Source: Pyramidobacter sp.
GTDB lineage: Bacteria > Synergistota > Synergistia > Synergistales > Dethiosulfovibrionaceae
DNA: 7,358 bases
Assembly (NCBI GenBank): GCA_016286835.1
Contig: JAEEUD010000087.1
Coordinates: 1 to 7,358 of the forward strand
Direction of reading: 5' to 3'
Each line of letters starts with the position of its first letter. Positions within the stretch are counted from its first letter, which is position 1. Positions 1 to 7,220 of the stretch are shown in pieces. The notes under the pieces are model-generated. The model ran no database searches. It was not told the origin of the DNA and saw only the letters and a program-made list of their open reading frames with translations. The translations under genes were made by a program, and so were the position numbers.

Positions 1-18
1 TACGGCGTCGAGCGGCAT
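1..18 (-). CDS. Possible 5' end of a divergent gene (partial)
   Basis: On the minus strand an ATG at 18-16 opens a frame reading M-P-L-D-A-V up to the window edge. An AAAGGA sequence (complement of 31-36) lies 12 nt upstream, somewhat far for a Shine-Dalgarno site. A good extended -10 promoter facing the same way sits at 54-83, which would leave a leader of roughly 29 nt. Only six codons are visible, so no function can be proposed. The alternative is that bases 1 to about 50 belong to the tail of a + strand gene: frame 1 is open to a TGA at 175-177, but that reading runs through AT-rich, non-coding-looking DNA. Confidence 0.28.
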
Positions 19-53
19 TTGCGGAAGATGTCCTTTCGTTCGGGAATGGCAGA

Positions 54-83
54 ATCTTATCACAAAAGCGCGCGTTTTTGCAA
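54..83 (-). promoter_or_regulatory. Leftward extended -10 promoter
   Basis: Read on the minus strand, TTGCAA (83 to 78) is a 4/6 match to the -35 consensus. After an 18-bp spacer comes TAAGAT (59 to 54), preceded directly by TGA (62-60), so the TGn extended -10 motif is present. The predicted start is near position 47, upstream of the possible ATG at 18. The -35 lies inside the palindrome at 74-87. Confidence 0.45.
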
Positions 84-87
84 AAAC
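74..87. repeat. Perfect 14-bp palindrome over the leftward -35
   Basis: GTTTTTGCAAAAAC reads the same on both strands. It covers the -35 (78-83) of the leftward promoter, where a repressor dimer would block RNA polymerase. No regulator family is recognised from the sequence, and a short A/T-rich palindrome can arise by chance. Confidence 0.4.
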
Positions 88-95
88 ATGCCGTT

Positions 96-111
96 CGTTC
101 CCCGTGAAACA
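96..111. promoter_or_regulatory. parS-like ParB-binding sequence
   Basis: CGTTCCCCGTGAAACA matches the widely conserved chromosomal parS consensus TGTTNCACGTGAAACA at 13 of 15 defined positions; the mismatches are C for T at 96 and C for A at 102. The right half, CGTGAAACA, is perfect. parS sites load ParB/Spo0J for chromosome segregation and cluster around the replication origin. It lies between the two opposed promoters. It may be a true degenerate parS, a binding site for another regulator, or chance. Confidence 0.35.
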
Positions 112-144
112 TCTTTTGCGCGAAAAATCGCAGCGAAAATAAAT

Positions 145-174
145 ATATCAATTTTGGGCGTGACGGGATATAAT
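145..174 (+). promoter_or_regulatory. Rightward promoter for the 212-1425 gene pair
   Basis: A perfect -10 hexamer TATAAT occupies 169-174. The best -35 at standard spacing is weak: ATATCA at 145-150, 18 bp upstream, 3/6 match. The predicted start is near 181, giving a leader of about 30 nt before the ATG at 212. The perfect -10 and the AT-rich context support it; the poor -35 suggests help from an activator or a modest promoter. Confidence 0.5.
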
Positions 175-211
175 TGAAACTGGATGATTGTTTCATAAAG
201 GGGTGAAGCGC

Positions 212-700
212 ATGGCGCTTTTTGACGTGACGCGCGAACTTGCCGCGGGCGCGGCGCCGCCGTATGAGGACGACTGCGTCTACGTGCTGCGGGCGCAGGG
301 CGGCAACGTGACGGTGAAGATCGATTCGGGCGTGACGCGTGAGGCGGCCGGGAGGCTTTTAGCGGCGCTGGGCGGGGCACTGCTCGGCAAAGCGCAGGAT
401 GCGGACACTCCCAACGCGGCCGGCGAAAGAGAAAATCTTTCTGCCGACGGAGTCGATCCCGAACAGATCACCGAAGACCTGGTGCGCTTGGCAAAAGGCT
501 TTTGCGCCTACAAACTGCCGGGCGGAAACTGGTGGTGGGTGAAATGGAACGCCGACACGGGCGAGCGCTGGGGCCTGAGCGGACCGCTGATGGGCGCTGT
601 GGCGGTGAGAAAAGGGCCGTTTGACAACTTCGACGAGACGCTGGCCAGCCTGTTGCTGTTCCGTTCGTCGGGGCCGGCCGGAGGAGAAGGGCGCGCATGA
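212..700 (+). CDS. Hypothetical protein, Trp-rich C-terminal half, 162 aa
   Basis: I do not recognise this protein. The ATG at 212 is preferred because AAAGGGG (197-203) lies 8 nt upstream; the in-frame TTG at 188 would place that SD inside the gene. There is no signal peptide and no clear membrane segment, so it is probably cytosolic. Residues 21-60 look like a small alpha/beta unit (DCVYVLRAQGGNVTVKIDSG, then an Ala/Leu-rich helix). Residues 61-85 look like a charged linker. Residues 86-150 carry a helix followed by a striking aromatic stretch, G-G-N-W-W-W-V-K-W at 104-112, with another Trp at 120. The tail (152-162) is Gly/Ala/Ser-rich. Its TGA overlaps the ATG of the TauE/SafE permease (ATGA, 697-700), so translation of the two is coupled and a linked role is likely, perhaps as a small regulatory or substrate-binding partner. 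That last point is inference only. Confidence 0.8.
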   Translation: MALFDVTRELAAGAAPPYEDDCVYVLRAQGGNVTVKIDSGVTREAAGRLLAALGGALLGKAQDADTPNAAGERENLSADGVDPEQITEDLVRLAKGFCAYKLPGGNWWWVKWNADTGERWGLSGPLMGAVAVRKGPFDNFDETLASLLLFRSSGPAGGEGRA

Positions 701-1425
701 ACTTGCCCGTCGGGATCGCTGCGCTGGCCGCTTCGGCCGCCGTGCTCTTTGTCGGAGGCGCTTTGCAGGGCGTCGCCGGGTTCGGCATGGGACTGATCGC
801 GCTGCCCGTACTGCTGCGCGTGCTCCCCGCGGAGACGGTGGTGCCGCTGATGACAGCGCTGGCATGGGTAATGAACGTCCAGATCTTCTTCAAACTCTGG
901 CGCGACGCCGATCTGCGCGTGATCGCGGTCTTCCTGCTCGGCGCGTGCGTCGGCACGCAGCTTGGAGTCTATATTCCCAGCCTTGTGCCGCCGCGGATCT
1001 TTCAGATCGCCGTGGGGCTGCTGATCTGCCTCTCCGGTCTTGCGATCTGGAAGGGATGGCGCGTTTCGCTGCGCGGGCTGCTGCCGCGTTTTGCCGTGGG
1101 AGCGCTGAGCGGCGCTTTGGGCGCGAGCATCTCGCTTTCCGGCCCGCCGATCGCCATCTTCATGACCGCCGGCGGCGTGCCGAAAAACACGTTCCGCTCC
1201 TCGACGGCGCTGTACTTTCTGCTGCTGAACACGGTGACGCTGTTCACGTTCGGCGCGCACGGCGCGCTGGACGCGCGCTTTGTCCGCCTGCTGCTCTGGC
1301 TGCTGCCGTCGCTCGTGCTGGGCACGGCCTGCGGTGTGCGTCTGGGAACGCGCGTGCCGGAGGAAAAGTTCCGCGCCGTGGTGATCGTGCTGATCTTCGT
1401 CTCCGGTCTGTCATTGCTTCTGTGA
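697..1425 (+). CDS. TauE/SafE family permease (copy 1), 242 aa
   Basis: This is an inner-membrane transporter of the TauE/SafE (COG0730, formerly DUF81) family. Members move sulfite, sulfoacetate, sulfolactate or other small organic anions across the membrane, and the substrate cannot be read from sequence. The protein is almost wholly hydrophobic with roughly eight membrane segments. It shows the family's two-fold internal repeat: the first half carries LQGVAGFGMGL (23-33), and the second half carries LSGALGASISLSGPP (137-151) followed by an amphipathic T-A-G-G-V-P-K-N-T-F-R-S-S stretch (157-169). The length is typical. The ATG overlaps the stop of the preceding gene by four bases, and GGAGGAG (680-686) lies 10 nt upstream as SD. 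It ends V-S-G-L-S-L-L-L, nearly identical to the end of the second permease at 2575-3294, indicating paralogy. Export rather than import is common for the family but is not shown here. Confidence 0.88.
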   Translation: MNLPVGIAALAASAAVLFVGGALQGVAGFGMGLIALPVLLRVLPAETVVPLMTALAWVMNVQIFFKLWRDADLRVIAVFLLGACVGTQLGVYIPSLVPPRIFQIAVGLLICLSGLAIWKGWRVSLRGLLPRFAVGALSGALGASISLSGPPIAIFMTAGGVPKNTFRSSTALYFLLLNTVTLFTFGAHGALDARFVRLLLWLLPSLVLGTACGVRLGTRVPEEKFRAVVIVLIFVSGLSLLL

Positions 1426-1462
1426 GCCTGAAGATCGGTAGCACGTGTAAAGATGATAGAAC

Positions 1463-1468
1463 TATAAT
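1463..1468 (+). promoter_or_regulatory. Candidate promoter -10 of the transaldolase gene
   Basis: A perfect TATAAT lies in the 70-bp gap after the first permease gene, 27 bp before the chosen ATG. No convincing -35 is present 16-18 bp upstream and there is no TGn extension, so it may be weak or activator-dependent. The gap has no terminator, so read-through from the upstream pair is also likely. Confidence 0.4.
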
Positions 1469-1480
1469 TCTCATTCATAA

Positions 1481-1485
1481 AGGAG
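1481..1485 (+). promoter_or_regulatory. Shine-Dalgarno site deciding the transaldolase start
   Basis: AGGAG (within AAAGGAG, 1479-1485) is 10 nt from the ATG at 1496 but only 4 nt from the in-frame TTG at 1490. The ATG is therefore the better start. Confidence 0.6.
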
Positions 1486-1495
1486 TCTGTTGAAG

Positions 1496-2574
<1,079 letters not shown>

Positions 2575-2578
<4 letters not shown>

Positions 2579-3294
2579 TCTTATCCTGGCCGATGGCGCT
2601 GGCCTGTGCGGCCGTGTTCGGCGGCGCGGTCGTTCAGGGCATCGTCGGTTTCGGCATGGGCCTGCTCTCCGCCTCGATCACGCTGCGGGCGCTCGGGCCT
2701 CAGCTGATGGCGCCCGTCAACGTGGGGCTGGCGGTGTGCATGAACGCGTCGCTGTTTTTCAGGCTGCGCAGGAACGCCGACTGGAGCATCATCGCTCCGC
2801 TCCTGATCGGCTCGCCGTTCGGCATCTGGCTGGGCACGTACCTGCCGCACATCATCCCCGCGAACATTTTCAAAACATGCTTCGGCGTGTTTGTCGCCCT
2901 TTCGGGCGTGGTGCTGTGGTCGGGCTGGAAGTGCGCGGCCGAAGGCTTTCTCCCGCGAATGGCCGTCGGCTTCGCAAGCGGCATCCTGTCGGGCAGCATC
3001 TCGCTCGGCGCGCCGCCCGTGGCGATCTTCCTCACGGCTGGCAGCACGCCGAAACACATTTTTCGCTCGTCGGTGTCGGCCTACCTTACGGCGCAGAACG
3101 TGATGTCGGCCATCGCTTTCGGACTGCGCGGCGCTTATACGGCAGATTATTTCAAAGGACTGGGAACGCTTTTGCCGTTCGTGCTCGCCGGCACATGGCT
3201 GGGCGCGCGCGTTGCTTCGCGCGTCAACGAGGCGTTGTTCCGCCGCGCCGTGATGATCCTCATCATCGTCTCCGGCCTGTCACTGCTGATCTGA
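2575..3294 (+). CDS. TauE/SafE family permease (copy 2), 239 aa
   Basis: This is a second TauE/SafE (COG0730) inner-membrane transporter, substrate unknown. It matches the copy at 697-1425 motif for motif: VQGIVGFGMGL (20-30) against LQGVAGFGMGL, GSISLGAPPVAIFLTAG (140-156) against ASISLSGPPIAIFMTAG, TPKHIFRSS against VPKNTFRSS, and the same V-S-G-L-S-L-L end. The middle parts differ more, so these are diverged paralogues, not a recent duplication. About eight membrane segments are expected. No SD precedes the ATG (the upstream bases are a GC/CT mix), so initiation probably depends on ribosomes finishing the transaldolase gene, whose TGA it overlaps. This tight coupling to a sugar-phosphate enzyme is the best clue to function: the permease may export or import a compound made or used by that pathway. 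Confidence 0.88.
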
Positions 3295-3321
3295 TTTTTG
3301 TCTCTAAAGGAGAATCCACCC

Positions 3322-4107
3322 GTGAAAATCAAAAAACTGAGCGTCCTTCTCCTCGTAGTCTTCCTGACTGCTTCCGGCGCTCACGCGGCCGACTTCGGTC
3401 AGGAACTGTTCAACTTCTTCCTGAGGAAAATGGACCCCGAAAAGGCCGAGCTGCATCTGCAGTCTCCGCCCACCGAAAAGGGCGAGATCCCCTGGGCGTA
3501 CCTGGAATGCACAAATGCCAACGTGCGCGGCATGAACATCCGTTCGCTGAAAATGGACTGCTTCGACGCGGTCATCACGCCGCCGGCGAAGTGGAAAAAG
3601 ATGGAGCATCCCTATGTGGAATCGATGCTGGCCTGCCATGCCGAGGGCATCTTCACCGAAGAGGACGTGAACGCCTTCCTGCACGACCGCCTGTTCGGCC
3701 ACGACAAAGAATGGGAGCGCATCAGCGTGGATATGCGGAATGACCGCATCTACGCCGTCGGCTGGTACAACGCCAACCTCAAGATCATGCGCGTCAAGGT
3801 CAAGCTGGAGCTGTCCTGCCGCATCGCCGGCCGCGGCACGGCCCTGTGGCTGGAGGACGTTGAGCTGAAGGTGAACGACAAGAAAATGTCCAAGGGCATG
3901 ATGAAGAAAGCCCTCGAACGCATCCAGCCGTTTTTGGACATGAGCAAGTACAATCTGCCGCTGTACCTGACCAAGATCGAACTGACCGACGGCGTCTGCC
4001 GCGTCGCCTCGCGCATCCCGCCGCGCCCGCTGGTCGGCGGCATCAAGTACGAGCGCGATCGCACGCCGCAGGAGGCTCGTGATCTGAATCTGCCAACAAA
4101 GCAGTGA
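3322..4107 (+). CDS. Secreted LmeA/DUF2993-like lipid-binding candidate, 261 aa
   Basis: The GTG at 3322 is chosen as start: AAGGAG (3307-3312) lies 9 nt upstream, and this start places a classical signal peptide at the very N-terminus. That peptide is M-K-I-K-K, a hydrophobic core LSVLLLVVFLTASG, then A-H-A with cleavage expected after Ala22. The in-frame TTG at 3298 would put the SD inside the gene. The mature part (about 239 aa) has no membrane helix and alternates beta strands with short helices. The stretch FTEEDVNAFLHDRL (111-124), the following strand-rich section (MRVKVKLELSCRIAG, 156-170; LWLEDVELKVND, 176-187) and the ending PLYLTKIELTDGVCRVASRIPPRP resemble the LmeA/DUF2993 fold, which binds phospholipid in the actinobacterial envelope. 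I infer a periplasmic or envelope lipid-binding role, with the family match moderate. Four cysteines (63, 80, 105, 166) follow the signal peptide, plus one at 226. It is followed by the UPF0182 gene. Confidence 0.82.
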   Translation: MKIKKLSVLLLVVFLTASGAHAADFGQELFNFFLRKMDPEKAELHLQSPPTEKGEIPWAYLECTNANVRGMNIRSLKMDCFDAVITPPAKWKKMEHPYVESMLACHAEGIFTEEDVNAFLHDRLFGHDKEWERISVDMRNDRIYAVGWYNANLKIMRVKVKLELSCRIAGRGTALWLEDVELKVNDKKMSKGMMKKALERIQPFLDMSKYNLPLYLTKIELTDGVCRVASRIPPRPLVGGIKYERDRTPQEARDLNLPTKQ

Positions 4108-4116
4108 TCGTTTTGT

Positions 4117-4138
4117 CTGTTCTGCATGAAACAGTTTT
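4117..4138 (+). terminator. Weak hairpin with short T-run (possible attenuator)
   Basis: CTGTT (4117-4121) can pair with AACAG (4130-4134) around an 8-nt loop, followed by TTTT (4135-4138). The stem is only 5 bp with two G-C pairs, so at best it is a partial terminator lowering transcription from the LmeA-like gene into the UPF0182 gene. It could be chance. Confidence 0.22.
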
Positions 4139-4141
4139 GAT

Positions 4142-4156
4142 TGATAATCATCAACG
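4142..4156. promoter_or_regulatory. Fur-box-like inverted sequence before UPF0182
   Basis: TGATAATCATCAACG matches the 15-bp Fur 7-1-7 motif TGATAATNATTATCA at 11 of 14 defined positions, and its core TGATAATCA (4142-4150) is an exact odd palindrome. It also contains GATAAT (4143-4148), a possible -10, and overlaps TTGAT...ATCAA arms (4137-4154). A metalloregulator or other operator is possible. The right half is poor and no good -35 is present. Confidence 0.25.
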
Positions 4157-4158
4157 TT

Positions 4159-4166
4159 AAAGGAGG
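4159..4166 (+). promoter_or_regulatory. Strong Shine-Dalgarno site of UPF0182 gene
   Basis: AAAGGAGG is a near-perfect complement of the 16S rRNA 3' end and lies 6 nt before the ATG at 4173. It is the strongest RBS in the window and fixes the start of this gene. Confidence 0.8.
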
Positions 4167-4172
4167 CTCATA

Positions 4173-7058
4173 ATGACATTCAACGACTGGAACAACCCGA
4201 ACGGCCCGTTCAGGGGCTTCCCGTTCGGCGGATTCCCCTTCGGGGGCGGCGGCGCTGAGGATCCAGATCCCGAACCGCAGGAGGCGCGCCCTTCGCTCCG
4301 CGATCTCAAGCTGCCGTTCAGCAAAAAGACGCTGCTTCTGCTTGCGCTGCTGCTGATCGTGGTGATCGGCCTGCCGATGATCGCAAACTTTTTGGCCGAT
4401 TATTACTGGTACGAATCGGAAAAGATCGCCTCGGTCTTCTGGACGCGTCTGCTGCCTCAGTGGGCGCTGCTGCTCGTCTTTTCCGTCCTCGCGTTTCTGC
4501 TCGTCTACCCCAATCTGAAGATCGCCCTCGGCGTCGCGCGCGATCTGCCGGGCGGCAGGGACGGCCTGTTCGGCATGGTCCTGAATCACCGTCTCGCGCG
4601 CTGGATCCCGCTGGCGCTGGCCGCCTTCATGGCGCTGTCCGCCGGAACCGATTCGATGGACCAGTGGCAGATGGTGCTGCAGTACCTGCACGGCGGCGCG
4701 TTCGGCGTAAAAGACGCCATCTTCGGCAACGACGTGGGATTCTACATGTTCTCCATGCCGTTCTGGAACTTCCTCCAGGGCTGGATCAGCGGCCTGCTCT
4801 TCAACGTCATCTTCGTCTGCGGCGCGCTCTACGCCTTTCTGATCTTCTCGCAGGCACGCGACAACCGTTTCGACCTGCCGCGCCCGCCGCTCACGCACAT
4901 GCTCATGCTCGCCTCGGTGCTGACGGTCGTGTGGGGATTCTCCTACGTGCTCCAGCGCTATCTGCTGCTGTACAACCCCAACGGCGTCGTCTTCGGCCCC
5001 GGCTACACCGACATTCACGCCACGCTGCTGGCGCTCAACGTGCTGGCTGTGCTGGCCTTTGCCGCCGCGGGACTGCTGCTGTTTGCCATCCGCTCCAACA
5101 AGAGCTGGAAGTTCATTGCGATCATTGTCGGCGTGTTCGTTGCGGCCAACGTGCTGCTGCGCGGCTTCTATCCCGAGCTCGTGCAGCGTTATATCGTCGT
5201 TCCCAACGAGTTTGAGAAGGAAAAACAGTACATCAGCAACAACATCAAAGCCACGCTCCACGCCTACGGCATGGACAGGATCGAGACCAGCGAGATCACG
5301 CCCGACGCCGGCGTGACGATCGAAGACGTGAAGGCCGACCCCGAGACGGTCGACAACGTGCGCCTGTGGGACTACCGCGCCCTGCTGCGCAGCTACAAGC
5401 AGCTGCAGGAGATCCGCAGCTACTACGACTTCCACGCCATCGACATCGACCGCTACATCATCAACGGCAAGATGCGCCAGGTCATGCTTGCCCCGCGCGA
5501 ACTCGACCTGAGCGGGATGCAGAACCGCACCTGGGTCAACACGCATCTTGAGTTCACCCACGGATACGGCATCGTCATGAACGGCGCGCGCGAAGTTGGC
5601 CAGAACGGCCAGCCCAACCTCTGGATCAAGGACCTGCCGCCGGTCAGCACCATCGACCTGCCCATCAGCCGTCCGCAGATCTACTTCGGCGAGAACCCGA
5701 TGAGCTACGCGTTCGTCAAGACGCACGCCAAGGAGTTCGACTACCCCATGGGCGAATCCAACGCCCGCAGCACCTACGAGGGCGACGGCGGCGTACCCAT
5801 CGGCTCGCTGTGGCGCCGGCTCGTCTACACGCTCGCGTTCGGCGACAGCAAGATCCTCTTCTCCGACGTGTTCACGCCCGAGAGCCGCGTCATCTACGAG
5901 CGCAACATCCGCGCCCGCCTCAACCGCGCCGCGCCGTTCCTGACCTATGACTCCGACCCGTACATCGCCGTCATCGGCGGACGTATTGTCTGGATCGTCG
6001 ACGCCTACACCACGTCGAGTCTGTATCCGTACTCCGAGCCCGTCGGCCAGCGCTATCGCCGCGGACGCCTGACAGGCGGCGTCAACTACATCCGCAACAG
6101 CGTCAAATGCACCGTGGACGCCTACGACGGCCACATGAAGTTCTACGTCGTTGACGAGAGCGATCCGATCGTGCGCTGCTGGCGCGGTATCTTCCCCGCC
6201 CTGTTCAGCCCCGCGAGCGAGATGAGCGCCGAGCTCAAGTCCCATCTGCGCTACGCCCGCGACCTCTTTGCCGTGCAGGCCGACATCTACCGAACCTACC
6301 ACATGGCCGATCCCAACACGTTCTACAACAAGGAAGACGTGTGGAACACGCTGAAAGGCGAGGAGAGCGAAGGCACGCTGTCGTCGTACTACGTCATCAA
6401 CAAGCTGATCGGCGAAACGCAGCCGGAGTTCCTGATGATGACGCCCTACACGCCCGTCGGCCGCGACAACATGATCTCGTGGATGGCCGGCCGCTGCGAC
6501 GGCGACCACTACGGCAAGCTCGTGCTCTACCGCTTCCCCAAGCAGACGCTCATCTACGGTCCCAATCAGATCAGCGCCCTCATCAATCAGACGCCGGAGA
6601 TCAGCGCCCAGCTCTCGCTGTGGTCGCAGCGCGGCAGCGACGTGATCATGGGACATCTGCTCGTCGTCCCCGTCAACAACTCGCTGCTTTACGTGCGCCC
6701 GCTTTACCTCAAAGCCAGCCAGAGCGACCTGCCCGAGCTGAAGCGCGTCATCCTCTCCAGCAACGGCCACGTCGTCTGGGACGAGACGTTTGAAGGCGCG
6801 CTCGAAAAGCTGCTGAGATGGAAGCCCGAGGAACAGGGCGCGCAGCCCCCGAAGCCCGGCACGCCCGAGCTGATCCCGACCGTTCCGCCCGCGGCCGCCG
6901 CCAGCGACAGCGCCATCCAGGCGCTCGCCCGCGACGCCAAGTCCGCTTGGGACCGCTCGCAGGCCGCCCTGAAGACCAGCGACTGGGCCGCCTACGGCGC
7001 TGCCATGGCCGACCTTGAAAAGGCGCTGAACGGAATGTTCACGCCGGCTGCGCAGTAA
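4173..7058 (+). CDS. UPF0182 family membrane protein, 961 aa
   Basis: This is a large integral membrane protein of the UPF0182 (COG1615) family, function unknown, found in actinobacteria, cyanobacteria, clostridia and relatives. A cytosolic N-terminus (1-50) is Gly/Pro/Phe-rich with a repeated G-F-P-F-G-G. Seven hydrophobic segments follow at about 53-75, 96-117, 143-158, 198-225, 240-266, 283-306 and 312-333. Residues from about 335 to 885 form a large soluble domain, presumably extracytoplasmic. Family landmarks are clear: DAIFGNDVGFYMFSMPF (181-197), PNEFEKEKQYISNNI (344-358), QLQEIRSYYDF (410-420), DIDRY (424-428), RQVMLAPRELD (435-445), THGYG (462-466), NQTPEISAQLSLW (805-817) and NNSLLYVRPLYL (835-846). 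A Pro/Ala-rich linker (about 885-910) leads to a helical tail (about 911-955), as in relatives. The length is typical and there is no frameshift. The conserved charged and aromatic residues might suggest an enzyme or a secretion component, but no catalytic motif is recognised. It follows the secreted LmeA-like gene by 65 bp and ends 24 bp before the terminator stem. Confidence 0.92.
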   Translation: MTFNDWNNPNGPFRGFPFGGFPFGGGGAEDPDPEPQEARPSLRDLKLPFSKKTLLLLALLLIVVIGLPMIANFLADYYWYESEKIASVFWTRLLPQWALLLVFSVLAFLLVYPNLKIALGVARDLPGGRDGLFGMVLNHRLARWIPLALAAFMALSAGTDSMDQWQMVLQYLHGGAFGVKDAIFGNDVGFYMFSMPFWNFLQGWISGLLFNVIFVCGALYAFLIFSQARDNRFDLPRPPLTHMLMLASVLTVVWGFSYVLQRYLLLYNPNGVVFGPGYTDIHATLLALNVLAVLAFAAAGLLLFAIRSNKSWKFIAIIVGVFVAANVLLRGFYPELVQRYIVVPNEFEKEKQYISNNIKATLHAYGMDRIETSEITPDAGVTIEDVKADPETVDNVRLWDYRALLRSYKQLQEIRSYYDFHAIDIDRYIINGKMRQVMLAPRELDLSGMQNRTWVNTHLEFTHGYGIVMNGAREVGQNGQPNLWIKDLPPVSTIDLPISRPQIYFGENPMSYAFVKTHAKEFDYPMGESNARSTYEGDGGVPIGSLWRRLVYTLAFGDSKILFSDVFTPESRVIYERNIRARLNRAAPFLTYDSDPYIAVIGGRIVWIVDAYTTSSLYPYSEPVGQRYRRGRLTGGVNYIRNSVKCTVDAYDGHMKFYVVDESDPIVRCWRGIFPALFSPASEMSAELKSHLRYARDLFAVQADIYRTYHMADPNTFYNKEDVWNTLKGEESEGTLSSYYVINKLIGETQPEFLMMTPYTPVGRDNMISWMAGRCDGDHYGKLVLYRFPKQTLIYGPNQISALINQTPEISAQLSLWSQRGSDVIMGHLLVVPVNNSLLYVRPLYLKASQSDLPELKRVILSSNGHVVWDETFEGALEKLLRWKPEEQGAQPPKPGTPELIPTVPPAAAASDSAIQALARDAKSAWDRSQAALKTSDWAAYGAAMADLEKALNGMFTPAAQ

Positions 7059-7082
7059 ATCGCAAACAGTCACCAACATACG

Positions 7083-7124
7083 AAAATCGCACTGCCCTAA
7101 CGATTTGCGGCAGTGCGATTTTTT
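7083..7124 (+). terminator. Strong intrinsic terminator of the gene cluster
   Basis: A perfect 14-bp stem pairs 7083-7096 (A-A-A-A-T-C-G-C-A-C-T-G-C-C) with 7109-7122 around a 12-nt loop (7097-7108), with a run of six T at 7119-7124. It lies 24 bp after the UPF0182 stop and should end the whole rightward unit. On the opposite strand the stem is followed by only four T, so it is mainly one-directional. Confidence 0.93.
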
Positions 7125-7186
7125 AGAGGCCAAGCAGTCCTTTTCTCTCCGATAAACGGTGAGAACACGATTAAACTGCAAGTTCA

Positions 7187-7214
7187 ATGACAAATCCTTT
7201 TACACGAATATAAT
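7187..7214 (+). promoter_or_regulatory. Strong sigma-70-type promoter after the terminator
   Basis: ATGACA (7187-7192, 5/6 match to the -35) is followed after 16 bp by a perfect TATAAT (7209-7214). The expected start is 7220-7222, the first base of the 10-bp helix of the structured element. It is the best-matched promoter in the window and lies where no protein gene follows at once. Confidence 0.68.
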
Positions 7215-7220
7215 ACAGAT

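Noticed and set aside
188..211. TTG start extending the first gene by eight codons
   Set aside because: It would include the SD AAAGGGG, which is ideally spaced for the ATG at 212.
508..1260. Minus-strand frame of 250 codons
   Set aside because: It is rich in R, Q, H and E without domains, opposite the first two genes; a GC-driven shadow.
621..1493. A 290-codon + strand frame overlapping the first permease
   Set aside because: It is an Arg/Ala-rich shadow in another frame of the TauE/SafE gene, with no domain and no SD.
3298..3321. TTG start extending the LmeA-like protein by eight codons
   Set aside because: The extension covers the SD and would bury the signal peptide; GTG at 3322 fits both.
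2736..3743. A 335-codon + strand frame spanning the second permease and the LmeA-like gene
   Set aside because: It crosses two well-supported genes out of frame, with Arg/His-rich low-complexity product.
3750..7193. A stop-free minus-strand frame of 1147 codons opposite the UPF0182 gene
   Set aside because: It is antisense to a gene with clear family motifs and strong SD. Its product is low-complexity (rich in V, D, A, H, R) with no domain, it reads backward through the terminator, and its TTG start lacks a properly spaced SD. High GC and codon bias of the true gene explain the absence of stops.
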